DNA of 54,665 nucleotides from JBDZVM01 sp040255675 (GTDB taxonomy: Bacteria; Actinomycetota; Actinomycetes; Acidothermales; Acidothermaceae). Location: NCBI GenBank assembly GCA_040255675.1, contig JBDZVM010000026.1:1-54665 (forward strand), in the 5' to 3' direction. The translations under genes and the position numbers were made by a program. Below the pieces are notes generated by a model. It was not told the origin of the DNA. It did not search any database and saw only the letters and a list, made by a program, of their open reading frames with translations. The first letter of the stretch is position 1. Each line of letters opens with the position of its first letter. This document shows, one piece after another, positions 16,022 to 24,627 of the stretch.

Positions 16022-16624
16022 TCACTCGTGCCGCCGGCGTCCTGCTGGCGTACGCCGCGCGGGGGCTGTCAGGGTGACGAGTTCGTGGAGGACATTCGCC
16101 GTGACGTCGACGAGCGAGAGATGTTCGCCTTCGCGAATCCATTGTGTGAAGGCGATTTCGAAGACGGTGGCGCCAGACCGCGCGGCCAGGGTGGCCGCGG
16201 GCTCGCCGACGCCTCGCGCGCGGAGGGCTTCGGCGAGCGCGGTGGCCAGGCTGGCGAGTTTGTGCGACTCCCGTTCTTGCAGCGCCGGGTTCTGTTCGAT
16301 GACGGACTGTCGCGCGCGGGAGTGGACCCGCCGCTCATCGGGGAACTGGGCCGCGGCGCCGCGTAAGGCACAGGTGACGATCTCGATCGGTGACGCGTGT
16401 GGGGGAGCGGCGTCCACGCCGTCAAGGAAGGCTTGGACGAACACGTCCTGTCCGAAGAACAGGACTTCGCGTTTGTCGCTGAAGTGCCGGAAGAACGTGC
16501 GCTCGGTGAGGCCGACTGACGCCGCAATCTGCGCGGCGGTGGTCCGCTCGTAGCCACGGGTGGCGAACAGGTCGAGCGCCGCCTGCTGCAGCCGCCGAGC
16601 GGCGTCCGGTTCCCATCGCGCCAT
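16022..16624 (-). CDS. TetR family transcriptional regulator
   Basis: A 200-residue TetR protein: N-terminal HTH with AALDLFATRGYERTTAAQIAASVG and the recognition helix LTERTFFRHFSDKREVLF, followed by a helical ligand-binding domain. The ATG at 16624 gives the usual family length; the longer open frame reaches upstream through the promoter. It is divergent from the NAD-epimerase gene at 16754, with palindromic operator-like sites between them, so it most likely represses itself and that gene. Confidence 0.85.
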   Translation of the reverse strand: MARWEPDAARRLQQAALDLFATRGYERTTAAQIAASVGLTERTFFRHFSDKREVLFFGQDVFVQAFLDGVDAAPPHASPIEIVTCALRGAAAQFPDERRVHSRARQSVIEQNPALQERESHKLASLATALAEALRARGVGEPAATLAARSGATVFEIAFTQWIREGEHLSLVDVTANVLHELVTLTAPARRTPAGRRRHE

Positions 16625-16673
16625 GCGGCCGAGTGTAGTGATGACAGTGACTGACACACGGGGTGTACGCTGA

Positions 16674-16695
16674 CTGACGTCAGTTACTGACGTCA
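16674..16695. promoter_or_regulatory. TetR operator pair in divergent promoter
   Basis: A perfect palindrome CTGACGTCAG (16674-16683) is followed by a second copy CTGACGTCA (16687-16695), 13 bp apart. A weaker relative (TGACAGTGACTGACA) lies at 16642-16656, next to the TetR start. The site sits between the divergent TetR and SDR genes. Confidence 0.55.
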
Positions 16696-16753
16696 CTTCA
16701 TCGGACCAAGCGCCCTTCCCGCGTCGGCGTGGGGCGTCGAAGGAGAACACACC

Positions 16754-17644
16754 ATGCGCGTTTTCGTGACCGGGGCCTCCGGGTGGATCGGCTCCGCTGT
16801 CGTCGACGAATTGCTCGCCGCCGGCCACGACGTCACCGGATTAGCCCGCTCCGCCACGGCTGCCGCGACTCTTCGGGTCAAGGGCGCTCACGTCCGCCGT
16901 GGGGACCTCGACGACATCGACAGCATCCGCGCCGGCGCCCGTGACGCCGAGGCCGTCGTCCATCTGGCGAACAAGCACGATTTCGCGAACCCGGCCGCCT
17001 CGAACGCGGCCGAGCGGGCGGCCGTCCAAGCGATCGGCGACACCCTCGACGGCACCGGGCGCCCGTTCCTTCTGGCGTCGGTCACCGCCGGCCTGGCGCA
17101 CGGCAGACCCGCTACTGAGGACGACGCGTCGACGGCCAACGGCCCGAACTCTCTTCGCGGCGGTGGCGAGAACCTGGCCCTGGAGTTCGTGGATCGTGGC
17201 GTGAACACCGTGTGCGTTCGCTTCGCGCCCACCGTCCACGGCGCCGGTGACCACGGATTCATCGCGGGCCTGGCCGCCATCGCCCGGAAAAAGGGCGTCT
17301 CCGGCTACCCCGCGGACGGCGCCAACCGGTGGGCCGCTGTGCACCGCTCCGATGCCGCCCGTCTCGTCGCGCTCGCGCTGGCAAAGGCGCCCGCCGGCGC
17401 TCGCCTGCACGCCGTCGCCGAAGCGGGAATCTCGACTCGTCAGATCGCCGACGCAATGGGCCACGCGCTCGAACTGCCGGTCGCCTCGATCAGCGCGGAC
17501 GACGTCAGCGGCCACTTCGGGTGGATCGGCACCTACTTCGCCATGGACCTCCCCGCGACCAGCACGGCGACACGCGAACTGCTCGGCTGGACGCCGACCG
17601 GACCAACCCTCCTCGAAGACCTCAACGACGGCGCATACCTGTGA
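16754..17644 (+). CDS. Extended SDR / NAD-dependent epimerase-like oxidoreductase
   Basis: A 296-residue extended SDR with the NAD(P)-binding start VFVTGASGWIGSAVVDELL and a Rossmann fold through ~residue 240. It belongs to the TetR-linked SDR group in which the usual YxxxK is not obvious (the corresponding area reads SLRGGGENLALEF). Substrate is unknown; such proteins reduce aldehydes or ketones. It is divergent from the TetR gene and preceded by a GAAGGAG ribosome binding site. Confidence 0.8.
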   Translation: MRVFVTGASGWIGSAVVDELLAAGHDVTGLARSATAAATLRVKGAHVRRGDLDDIDSIRAGARDAEAVVHLANKHDFANPAASNAAERAAVQAIGDTLDGTGRPFLLASVTAGLAHGRPATEDDASTANGPNSLRGGGENLALEFVDRGVNTVCVRFAPTVHGAGDHGFIAGLAAIARKKGVSGYPADGANRWAAVHRSDAARLVALALAKAPAGARLHAVAEAGISTRQIADAMGHALELPVASISADDVSGHFGWIGTYFAMDLPATSTATRELLGWTPTGPTLLEDLNDGAYL

Positions 17645-17783
17645 GCTCTCGATCGCACCGGACGTCGACAGTGGCGCCGTATGTACGCCAAGACTCGTAG
17701 CTGCCTGGCTGAGATTTTTATAAGTCAGTTCGTGTAAACTCGGCGTTCGTGCGCAGGCGTCGGTACACCCACGAGGACTGGTC

Positions 17784-18506
17784 ATGAGTGTCGACATTGA
17801 AACGAATCTGAGTGATCTCGTTACCGCCGATCCGCGCCGGGCGCGCGTACTGGAGAAGTTCGGGCTCGACTACTGCTGTCACGGGCAGCGGCCTTTAGGC
17901 GAAGCGGCGGCCGACGCCGGCGTCGACATCGCCGAGGTCACCGCCGCGCTCGACATCGCCGGGGCAGCCCCGAGGGCGACTGCGAACGCGTCGACCACGA
18001 ACGCCGCGATCGCGCACGGCATCGTCGACACCCACCACGCGTACATGTGGGCGGAGATGCCTCGGCTGCGGGCGCTGGTGGCGAAGGTGCACAGCGTTCA
18101 CGGCGCTCGCCATCCCGAACTCGCTGACGTGCACGCCGCCTTTGAGCAGGCTTTGTCTCAACTCGAACCGCACATGACCAGCGAGGAGCGGGTCGTGTTT
18201 CCCGCGATCAGCCGGCTCGAAAAGTCGGGTGCGCCGGGCGTGCCAGGTCTGCTCGCCGAACCGATCGCGCGGCTGCGTGCCGAGCACGACGTCGTCGGCG
18301 ATCTGTTCAAGCGGATTCGCGCGCTCACCGGCGGTTACACCGCTCCAGACGACGCGTGCAACGCGTATCGCGCGATGCTCGGCGGCCTCGGAGAGATGGA
18401 ACTCGACCTGCACGAGCACATCCACAAGGAGAACAACGTCTTGTTCCCGCGTGCCGTCGAGATGGAACGGCAGCTCGCTAGCGTTCAGGGCAGCGGAACA
18501 CGCTGA
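17784..18506 (+). CDS. ric: Iron-sulfur cluster repair di-iron protein (Ric/ScdA/YtfE)
   Basis: A 240-residue protein with the N-terminal ScdA_N region, including the diagnostic GLDYCCHGQRPL (~residue 30-41), and a hemerythrin-like four-helix domain with His/Glu ligands (DTHHAY, VHSVHGARHPEL, EPHMTSEERVVFP, RLRAEHDVVG, LHEHIHKENNVLFP). The family restores Fe-S clusters damaged by nitric oxide or peroxide. The upstream AT-rich stretch (about 17710-17745) probably holds the promoter, but I see no certain NsrR or FNR site. The last 29 nt overlap the convergent methyltransferase gene. Confidence 0.9.
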   Translation: MSVDIETNLSDLVTADPRRARVLEKFGLDYCCHGQRPLGEAAADAGVDIAEVTAALDIAGAAPRATANASTTNAAIAHGIVDTHHAYMWAEMPRLRALVAKVHSVHGARHPELADVHAAFEQALSQLEPHMTSEERVVFPAISRLEKSGAPGVPGLLAEPIARLRAEHDVVGDLFKRIRALTGGYTAPDDACNAYRAMLGGLGEMELDLHEHIHKENNVLFPRAVEMERQLASVQGSGTR

Positions 18507-19083
18507 CGGCAAAACTCGCGTCGTCGCGCCACGGGCGCAGATCCCAGGTGGCGAACCGATGTTCGTGGATGAGCCCGACCGCCGCCGCGTCTGCGTCGAG
18601 GGCGTCGACGGCGTAGCCGCGGTCGAGCCCGAAGCCGATGACGACGAAACCCTCGGGGCGTAGGTGAGCGGCGAGCCGGGCGAGAACGTCGCGCTCCGTG
18701 TCTGGGGCGAGGTAGGGCATGACGTTGCCGGCGAGCACCGCGGCGTCGAACGGCTCGGGCTGGCCCAGGGCCGCGAGGTCGAGTTCGGCGAGGTCGGCGA
18801 CCAGCCAGGTTGGGCCCGGATGGTCGGTCTGCGCCGCGTCGATCAGCACCGGATCGGCATCGACCCCGACGACGTCGTGGCCGCGGGCGTGTAACTCGGC
18901 GCCGACTCGGCCCGGCCCGCACCCGGCGTCGAGGATCCGCGAGCGCGGCGACACCATCGCGTCGATCAACCGTGCCTCGCCGGCAAGATCGGCGCCTTCG
19001 GCCGCCATGCGACGGAATCGCTCGATGTACCACTGAGAGTGGCCGGGATCGTGCGCGGTAACCCAACGTGTCGGCTTGCCCAC
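18478..19083 (-). CDS. Class I SAM-dependent methyltransferase
   Basis: A 201-residue methyltransferase with motif I ILDAGCGPGRVG (~residue 50), the acidic end of strand 2 (VVGVDADPVLID), and motif post-II DLAELDL followed by FDAAVLAGNVM. The start of the protein (TRWVTAHDPGHSQWYIERF) resembles small actinobacterial methyltransferases of unknown substrate. It is convergent with and overlaps the ric gene; the ATG at 19083 is the only sensible start. Confidence 0.85.
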   Translation of the reverse strand: MGKPTRWVTAHDPGHSQWYIERFRRMAAEGADLAGEARLIDAMVSPRSRILDAGCGPGRVGAELHARGHDVVGVDADPVLIDAAQTDHPGPTWLVADLAELDLAALGQPEPFDAAVLAGNVMPYLAPDTERDVLARLAAHLRPEGFVVIGFGLDRGYAVDALDADAAAVGLIHEHRFATWDLRPWRDDASFAVSVFRCPER

Positions 19084-19257
19084 GGGGTCACCGTAGCGCC
19101 GGGCGGTCTGGCGTCACCCGCCGGGCGGGCGGTTTATTGGGAAGCGCCACTTGCCGGAGCTCGGCAACTTAACGCCGCGCTATTCAGCCGCCGGTCACAC
19201 CGCACGCGGGCCTGGTTTCTAGCGATCCTAGAGACACCCGCGGCGGAGGAGCGGCCA

Positions 19258-20394
19258 GTGAGACTGTTGTACGAGCACGACGTCGCGAACCTTGCGGACG
19301 ATCGCGGCTTTCCACGGCTGTCGATCTACCTGCCGACCAGTCGCGACACCACGGTCGCCGAGCATCGCATTCGGTTGAAAAACCAACTTCGAGGCGCCGA
19401 GCTTCAACTCCGATCTGACGGCGTACGGCCGGTGGCGATCGACGAGATGCTTCAAACCGTGCGGGGTTTGGCCGACGAGTCATTGTTCTGGGAAAAATCG
19501 AGTGACGGGCTCGCCATTTTCGTCAGCGACGTCCGGACGACGTTTTTCCAAATCCCACTGCCCGTGCACGAACTTGTCACGCTCGGTGAGCGGTTCGTGG
19601 TCGGGCCGCTGTTGCCGATGCTGACGAACGGCGGGCACTTCTTCGTCTTGTGGGTGAGCCAGGCCGACGTTCGCTTTTTCGAGAGCACAAAATTCGGAAT
19701 GGACGAAGTAGCTGTTTCCGGATTGCCGCTTCCGCGGAGCATCGCGATGTCGCGTTCGCGCCGCGCGCCTTCGGTGTTCGCGGCCTCGCGAGCACACAGA
19801 GGGCGAAGCGGCGTGCGGCACGGTGTCGGTGGGGTGACGGTGCCCGACCGCAAAACGTTGATTTCCGACTACTTTCGCAGGGTCGACATTGCTTTGCGGA
19901 CGGTTCTCCACAACGAGCACGCGCCTTTGGTTCTCGCCGGTGTTGGGCATGTGCAGGCGCTGTACCGGCGGGTGAACACTTACCCGAGGCTCTTGCGGCA
20001 AGGCATCAACGGCAACCCGCGCGAGCTGGCGCCGGGGGTCGCGCACGCCGTCGCGTACGAAATAGCCGAACCGTGGCTGCGCTTACCCGAGGTCGTGGCC
20101 GCGGACGAGTATTTCGCGCTCAAAGGCACCGGCCGCACGACGCGTGGCGTCGATGATGTGGTGAAGAAAGCGGCAGAAGGCCGAATCGACAAGCTTTTCG
20201 TCGTCGACGCCATCGAGCCGTGGATCGTCGACGAGCAGGCTCCGTGCGTCGTACGGCTGGGCACCGCGATGACGGACGGCGAAAGGCTGGATCGCGCGGC
20301 GTTGCTGACCCTGCGGAATTCGGGCACCGTACTCGCCGTCCCGTTCGATCGCATGCCGGACGACGACATCGCTGTGGCGACGCTTCGCTTTTAG
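19258..20394 (+). CDS. baeRF (eRF1-like) family protein
   Basis: A 378-residue protein resembling bacterial archaeo-eukaryotic release-factor-like proteins (baeRF group). It has an N-terminal LSIYLPTSRDTTVAEHRIRLKN segment, a central strand HFFVLWVSQADVRFFES, a middle domain (KTLISDYFRRVDIALRTVLHNEHAPLVLAGV) and a pelota/L7Ae-like C-terminal part (DDVVKKAAEGRIDKLFV). By analogy it may act in ribosome rescue or stress translation; direct function is unproven. The GTG at 19258 follows a GGAGGAG site; the open frame upstream has no homologous-looking sequence. A TraR/DksA-like gene follows after 41 nt, so the two are probably co-transcribed. Confidence 0.7.
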   Translation: MRLLYEHDVANLADDRGFPRLSIYLPTSRDTTVAEHRIRLKNQLRGAELQLRSDGVRPVAIDEMLQTVRGLADESLFWEKSSDGLAIFVSDVRTTFFQIPLPVHELVTLGERFVVGPLLPMLTNGGHFFVLWVSQADVRFFESTKFGMDEVAVSGLPLPRSIAMSRSRRAPSVFAASRAHRGRSGVRHGVGGVTVPDRKTLISDYFRRVDIALRTVLHNEHAPLVLAGVGHVQALYRRVNTYPRLLRQGINGNPRELAPGVAHAVAYEIAEPWLRLPEVVAADEYFALKGTGRTTRGVDDVVKKAAEGRIDKLFVVDAIEPWIVDEQAPCVVRLGTAMTDGERLDRAALLTLRNSGTVLAVPFDRMPDDDIAVATLRF

Positions 20395-20435
20395 TGTCGC
20401 AAAGACTTTTGGTGCCTTGAAAGAAAGGTGGCGAT

Positions 20436-20837
20436 ATGGACGACGGTGTCGTGCTCGACGTGACGCGTCGGCGTTGCCGTGCCGAATCGAGGAGAGTGCT
20501 GGAAGAACGGTGGCGGCTGCTGGTAGCCGAGCTGGTGGAGCTTTCGCTCGACATGTGCGACGTGCGGGAGGGTGTGGCCTCACCGGGTCAGCGTCTTGAC
20601 GCCGGCGCGATCGATGAGATCCGTTCTACCGCGCACCGCGTCGCGGAGCGCCGGTTGGCGTTGCGCGAAATCGAAGCTGCCCTCGCGCGCCTCGACGCGG
20701 GCGTGTACGGGATGTGTGAAACGTGCGGCGCGGCGATCGACGAAGCGGAGTTGCGCATGACGCCCGCCGAGCGATACTGCGATCGGTGCGGAAGTCGCGG
20801 TCACGCCGACCGGCTGCTCGACGTCGTCAGCCCGTAG
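20436..20837 (+). CDS. TraR/DksA C4-type zinc finger protein
   Basis: A 133-residue protein with a coiled-coil N-terminal half (RRCRAESRRVLEERWRLL, ERRLALREIEAALARLDAG) and a C-terminal zinc finger CETCG...CDRCG (~residues 92-119). It is DksA/TraR-like and could enter the RNA polymerase secondary channel, or be one of the many actinobacterial variants of unknown role. A GAAAGGTG ribosome binding site precedes the ATG. It is downstream of the baeRF gene and convergent with the DedA gene. Confidence 0.8.
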   Translation: MDDGVVLDVTRRRCRAESRRVLEERWRLLVAELVELSLDMCDVREGVASPGQRLDAGAIDEIRSTAHRVAERRLALREIEAALARLDAGVYGMCETCGAAIDEAELRMTPAERYCDRCGSRGHADRLLDVVSP

Positions 20838-20841
20838 CGCA

Positions 20842-21450
20842 CTACTCGTTGTCTCGTCCGCCGCGTTTTTTCAGGATCCATCGCACGAGTTCGACGAGCC
20901 CGGCAACGGCGAAAGCGATACCGAGGGCGAGCGCGAGACCTTTCCACGGCGCTTGCTCGAACGCCTGCCCGCCGAAGTAGCCTAAGAACGACGCGTATAG
21001 CGCCCAGACGAGCGCCGCTATCGCGTCGTAGAAGGCGAATCGGCGCCAGGGGTACTTCAGGGTGCCGGCGGTCAACGTCACCGCGGTGCGCCCTCCGGGA
21101 ATGAATCGACCGATCGCGATGAGCTCGCCGCCTCGTTCGGTGAGTTGGCGCTCCGCCCAGTCGATGCGCCGTTTGGCTTTTTCGCCGTGAAAGAAGCGGT
21201 CTTTCGCGCGCTCGCCCCACCTGCGCCCGATGAAATACGCGGTGTTGTCGCCGGCGAATGCCCCCAGCGCGGCGGCCGCGATGATGATCGGCAGGTTCAA
21301 GCCACCGGCACTGGCGACCACGCCCGCGGTGATGACGGCCGTCTCGCTCGGCACGATCGGAAGTATCGCGTCAAAGATCGCGAAGATCAGGACGACGGCG
21401 TAGGCCCACGCCGAGGCATCGGAGACGAGATGCGTGAACTGGTTGAACAC
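20842..21450 (-). CDS. DedA family membrane protein
   Basis: A 202-residue DedA/VTT protein: hydrophobic start (WAYAVVLIFAIFDAILPIVPSETAVI), the family signature around ALGAFAGDNTAYFIGRRWG, and RFIPGGRTAVTLTAGT with the conserved Arg/Gly residues, then C-terminal helices. DedA relatives move undecaprenyl phosphate or other lipids across the membrane and affect envelope stress resistance. The 3' end lies 4 nt from that of the TraR gene on the other strand. Confidence 0.9.
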   Translation of the reverse strand: MFNQFTHLVSDASAWAYAVVLIFAIFDAILPIVPSETAVITAGVVASAGGLNLPIIIAAAALGAFAGDNTAYFIGRRWGERAKDRFFHGEKAKRRIDWAERQLTERGGELIAIGRFIPGGRTAVTLTAGTLKYPWRRFAFYDAIAALVWALYASFLGYFGGQAFEQAPWKGLALALGIAFAVAGLVELVRWILKKRGGRDNE

Positions 21451-21660
21451 GGTTCTAGCCCGGCGTGGCCAGGTGCGTCATGGGCGAAACGTCCTCTCGT
21501 CAGTCGAACCGCGCTCGTGCTCAAGCGTACGTGGCATGGTCTCAGAAATATCGTGATCGTGACGCTCGCCACGTGAGCCGGCGTCTGTCGCTCGCGCCGG
21601 GTTGTGCGCACTACGCTGGGTGCCGATCGTTTAAAAACCCGTGACGATAAGGCTGTTCGG

Positions 21661-24627
21661 TTGACGCCAAACCCCGGCGGCGAGGTCGATCGCTGCGACC
21701 TTGACGAGCCGCGGAGGCTGGCGCTCGAGCGACAACTGCGCGCCACGGTACGTGGCGACGTCATGTTCGACAGCGCGAACCGGGCGGCGTACGCGACGGA
21801 TTCTTCGAACTATCGGCAGGTGCCACTCGGCGTCGTCTGTCCGCGCGATCACGGTGACGTCGTTTCGGTGATGCGCGCGTGCGCCGCATTCGGCGCGCCG
21901 GTCGTCGCTCGCGGCGGCGGCACGAGTCTCGCGGGGCAAGCGTGCAACGTCGCCGTGGTCGTCGACACCAGCAGGTACATGACGCGCATTGTGCGGCTCG
22001 ACCCCGATTCGGCACAGGCGATCGTCGAGACTGGAGTCGTACTCGACGATCTGCGTCGCGCCGCGGAAGAGCACGGGCTCACGTTCGGGCCCGACCCCGC
22101 GACACACGCGTGGTGCACGATCGGCGGCATGGTCGGCAACAACTCGTGCGGCACGCACGCGCTGTACGCGGGCAAGACCGTCGACAACGTCGAACGGTTG
22201 CGGGTAGTCACCTACGGCGGCGAAACGCTGGACGTCGGAGCCTACGACGAACGCGCCTACGGGGCCGCCGTCGCCGGGGGCGGCCCGCTGTCGTCGATTC
22301 TTGGCGGCTTGCGAGAGTTGGCCGCGCGATACGGGCCGGCTATCCGTCAGACATACCCCGATATTCCGCGGCGCGTCAGCGGTTTCAATCTCGATCAGTT
22401 GTTGCCCGAAGCTGGGTTTCATGTCGCCCGGGCGCTCGTCGGCACGGAATCGACGTGCGGCATCGTCACCGAGGCGACACTTCGGCTCACCCGCAGCCCG
22501 GGCCATCGCCGCGTGGTCGTCTTGGGTTTTCCAGACATATTCGCCGCGGCCGACGCCGTCCCGGCACTTGTCGCTTTCCCGCTGCTCGGGCTCGAAGGCT
22601 TCGATCGCACGCTCGTCGAGCAAATGCACAAGCATCGCCTGAATCTGGAACACCTTCCGTTGTTGCCCGACGGCGACGGCTGGTTGTTGGCAGAACTCGG
22701 CGACGACACCGCCGAGCGCGCGGACGCCGCCACGACCCGCTTCATCGAGGCGCTTCCTGCCGGCGTCCGGTGGCGACGCTACGACGACCCGTCCGAACAA
22801 CAGCGAGTCTGGGCTATCCGTGAATCAGGCCTTGGCGCTACCGCGCTTCGACTCGACGGCACCCACAACCTCGAAGGATGGGAAGACGCCGCGGTGCCGA
22901 TCGACAAGCTCGGCAGCTATTTGCGAGCGATGACGAAAATATGGCAGCGCTACGGCTATTCAGGCGCCTGGTACGGCCATTTCGGCCAAGGCTGCGTGCA
23001 CACCCGCAACAACTTCGATCTGCGCACCGTCGACGGATTGCGCAAATACCGCGCGTACGTCGAAGAATCGGCTGACCTTGTGGTGTCGTTGGGTGGCTCG
23101 TTGTCGGGCGAGCACGGCGACGGCCAAGCCCGTGGGGAATTGTTGGCGCGCATGTTCGGCGACGAACTCGTCGACGCCTTCCGGCAATTCAAAGCCATCT
23201 TCGACCCCCTCGGCAAGATGAATCCCGGCAAGGTCGTAGACCCGTACCCGCTCGACACGAATCTGCGTTTCGGGCCCGCGCATCAAGAGGTCGAGTCGCG
23301 GCCGCGGTTCTTCGCGTTTCGCGGCGACGGCGGCTCATTTCAGCGTGCCGTAGAGCGCTGCGTCGGCGTCGGCCGATGCCGGCGCGACGACTCCGGCGTC
23401 ATGTGTCCGTCGTACCGGGTCACCCGCGACGAACGGCATTCCACGCGAGGCCGGGCAAAGCTTCTCGCCGAGATGTTTCAAGGCCAGGTGACGCCGCGCA
23501 CCTGGCGTAACCGCGACGTCAAAGAAGCACTCGATTTGTGCTTGTCCTGCAAGGGGTGCGTCGTCGACTGCCCCACGCACGTCGACATGGCCACGTACAA
23601 GTCGGAGTTCTTGGCGCACCACTACGCGCACCGTCTTCGGCCACGCGCGATGTACGCGCTCGGCCTGATTCCTCTCGCGGCCAGGGTCGCGACCAGGCTT
23701 CCGCGGGTCGCGAACGCGATGCTGTCGGCGCCAGGCGTCAGCAACGTGCTCAAGCGGGTGGCCGGCGTCACCACCGCGCGGCCCGCGCCCACATTCGCGA
23801 AAATGTCGTGGCGTCGCGGGATCCGAGCCCAAAAAAGCGGCGGCGGACGACGGCTAGATGCTTCCGTCGTTGTGTGGCCCGACACGTTTACCGACGCCTT
23901 TCGCCCGCAACTAGGCCGCGACACCGTCGCTATTCTCGAAGCTTTCGGCGAGACCGTCGCGGTGCCTGATGCTTGGGCATGCTGCGGCCGCCCGCTTTAC
24001 GACACCGGCATGTTGAAACTCGCTCGGCGCTGGCTCACCTCGCTGCTCGATGTGCTCGATCCGTGGATCGCGTCAGGCACGCCCGTCGTTGTGGTCGAGC
24101 CGAGTTGTCTCGCGGCGTTTCGCGACGAACTTCCCGCGCTTCTTCCAGACGATCCTCGCGCGGAAAAATTGTCGCGCCTCGCGCGCAGCTTGGCAGAGCA
24201 TCTGGTCGACCATCCGCGCCTCGACGAGGTGCTCGCACCGTCGCCGTCCGGGCTAGTGCTACCGCCGTCCGTACCCCCGCCGAGCTACGCCGTCCACCCG
24301 CATTGTCATGCCCGGGTCAGTGGCGCGGCGGCGGCCGACGTCCGGCTGCTCGAACGACTCGGGGCCACGGTCGAGGCGCTTGACGCCGGGTGTTGTGGCA
24401 TGGCCGGATCGTTCGGCTTTCGCGCGGAGCACGAGAAATGGGCACGAAAGATCGGTGAAGACTGGTGGTTGCCGCGGGTTCGCCGCGCCGCGGAATCGTC
24501 CGCGGTCGTCGTCGACGGATTCAGTTGCTCTACCCAACTCGAACATCTAAACGGCGGGCCATGCGTCACCACCGTCGACATCGTGCGCGAGCGGCTCGCT
24601 GACCGCGCGGCCGCCGACCACCACTAG
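21661..24627 (+). CDS. FAD-binding and (Fe-S)-binding 2-hydroxyacid dehydrogenase
   Basis: A 988-residue fusion. An FAD_binding_4 domain (VARGGGTSLAGQACN, GPDPATHAWCTIGGMVGNNSCGTHA) and FAD-oxidase C domain (SGEHGDGQARG, FDPLGKMNPGK) occupy ~residues 20-540. A ferredoxin-type 4Fe-4S region (CLSCKGCVVDCP) and a C-terminal CCG domain (ACCGRPLYDTG, CCGMAGSFGF) follow. The family oxidises D-lactate, D-2-hydroxyglutarate or glycolate and passes electrons to quinone. A promoter-like TACGCT at 21612 and weak ATAAGG favour the TTG at 21661; the in-frame GTG at 21604 is the alternative. It converges with glycerate kinase, fitting glycolate/glycerate metabolism (inference). Confidence 0.85.
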   Translation: MTPNPGGEVDRCDLDEPRRLALERQLRATVRGDVMFDSANRAAYATDSSNYRQVPLGVVCPRDHGDVVSVMRACAAFGAPVVARGGGTSLAGQACNVAVVVDTSRYMTRIVRLDPDSAQAIVETGVVLDDLRRAAEEHGLTFGPDPATHAWCTIGGMVGNNSCGTHALYAGKTVDNVERLRVVTYGGETLDVGAYDERAYGAAVAGGGPLSSILGGLRELAARYGPAIRQTYPDIPRRVSGFNLDQLLPEAGFHVARALVGTESTCGIVTEATLRLTRSPGHRRVVVLGFPDIFAAADAVPALVAFPLLGLEGFDRTLVEQMHKHRLNLEHLPLLPDGDGWLLAELGDDTAERADAATTRFIEALPAGVRWRRYDDPSEQQRVWAIRESGLGATALRLDGTHNLEGWEDAAVPIDKLGSYLRAMTKIWQRYGYSGAWYGHFGQGCVHTRNNFDLRTVDGLRKYRAYVEESADLVVSLGGSLSGEHGDGQARGELLARMFGDELVDAFRQFKAIFDPLGKMNPGKVVDPYPLDTNLRFGPAHQEVESRPRFFAFRGDGGSFQRAVERCVGVGRCRRDDSGVMCPSYRVTRDERHSTRGRAKLLAEMFQGQVTPRTWRNRDVKEALDLCLSCKGCVVDCPTHVDMATYKSEFLAHHYAHRLRPRAMYALGLIPLAARVATRLPRVANAMLSAPGVSNVLKRVAGVTTARPAPTFAKMSWRRGIRAQKSGGGRRLDASVVVWPDTFTDAFRPQLGRDTVAILEAFGETVAVPDAWACCGRPLYDTGMLKLARRWLTSLLDVLDPWIASGTPVVVVEPSCLAAFRDELPALLPDDPRAEKLSRLARSLAEHLVDHPRLDEVLAPSPSGLVLPPSVPPPSYAVHPHCHARVSGAAAADVRLLERLGATVEALDAGCCGMAGSFGFRAEHEKWARKIGEDWWLPRVRRAAESSAVVVDGFSCSTQLEHLNGGPCVTTVDIVRERLADRAAADHH

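Noticed and set aside
14948..16366. 472-codon plus-strand open frame
   Set aside because: Antisense to the LLM oxidoreductase and TetR genes; composition is Arg/His/Gly-rich without motifs.
21631..22800. 389-codon minus-strand open frame
   Set aside because: Antisense to the FAD/Fe-S dehydrogenase, whose motifs are convincing.
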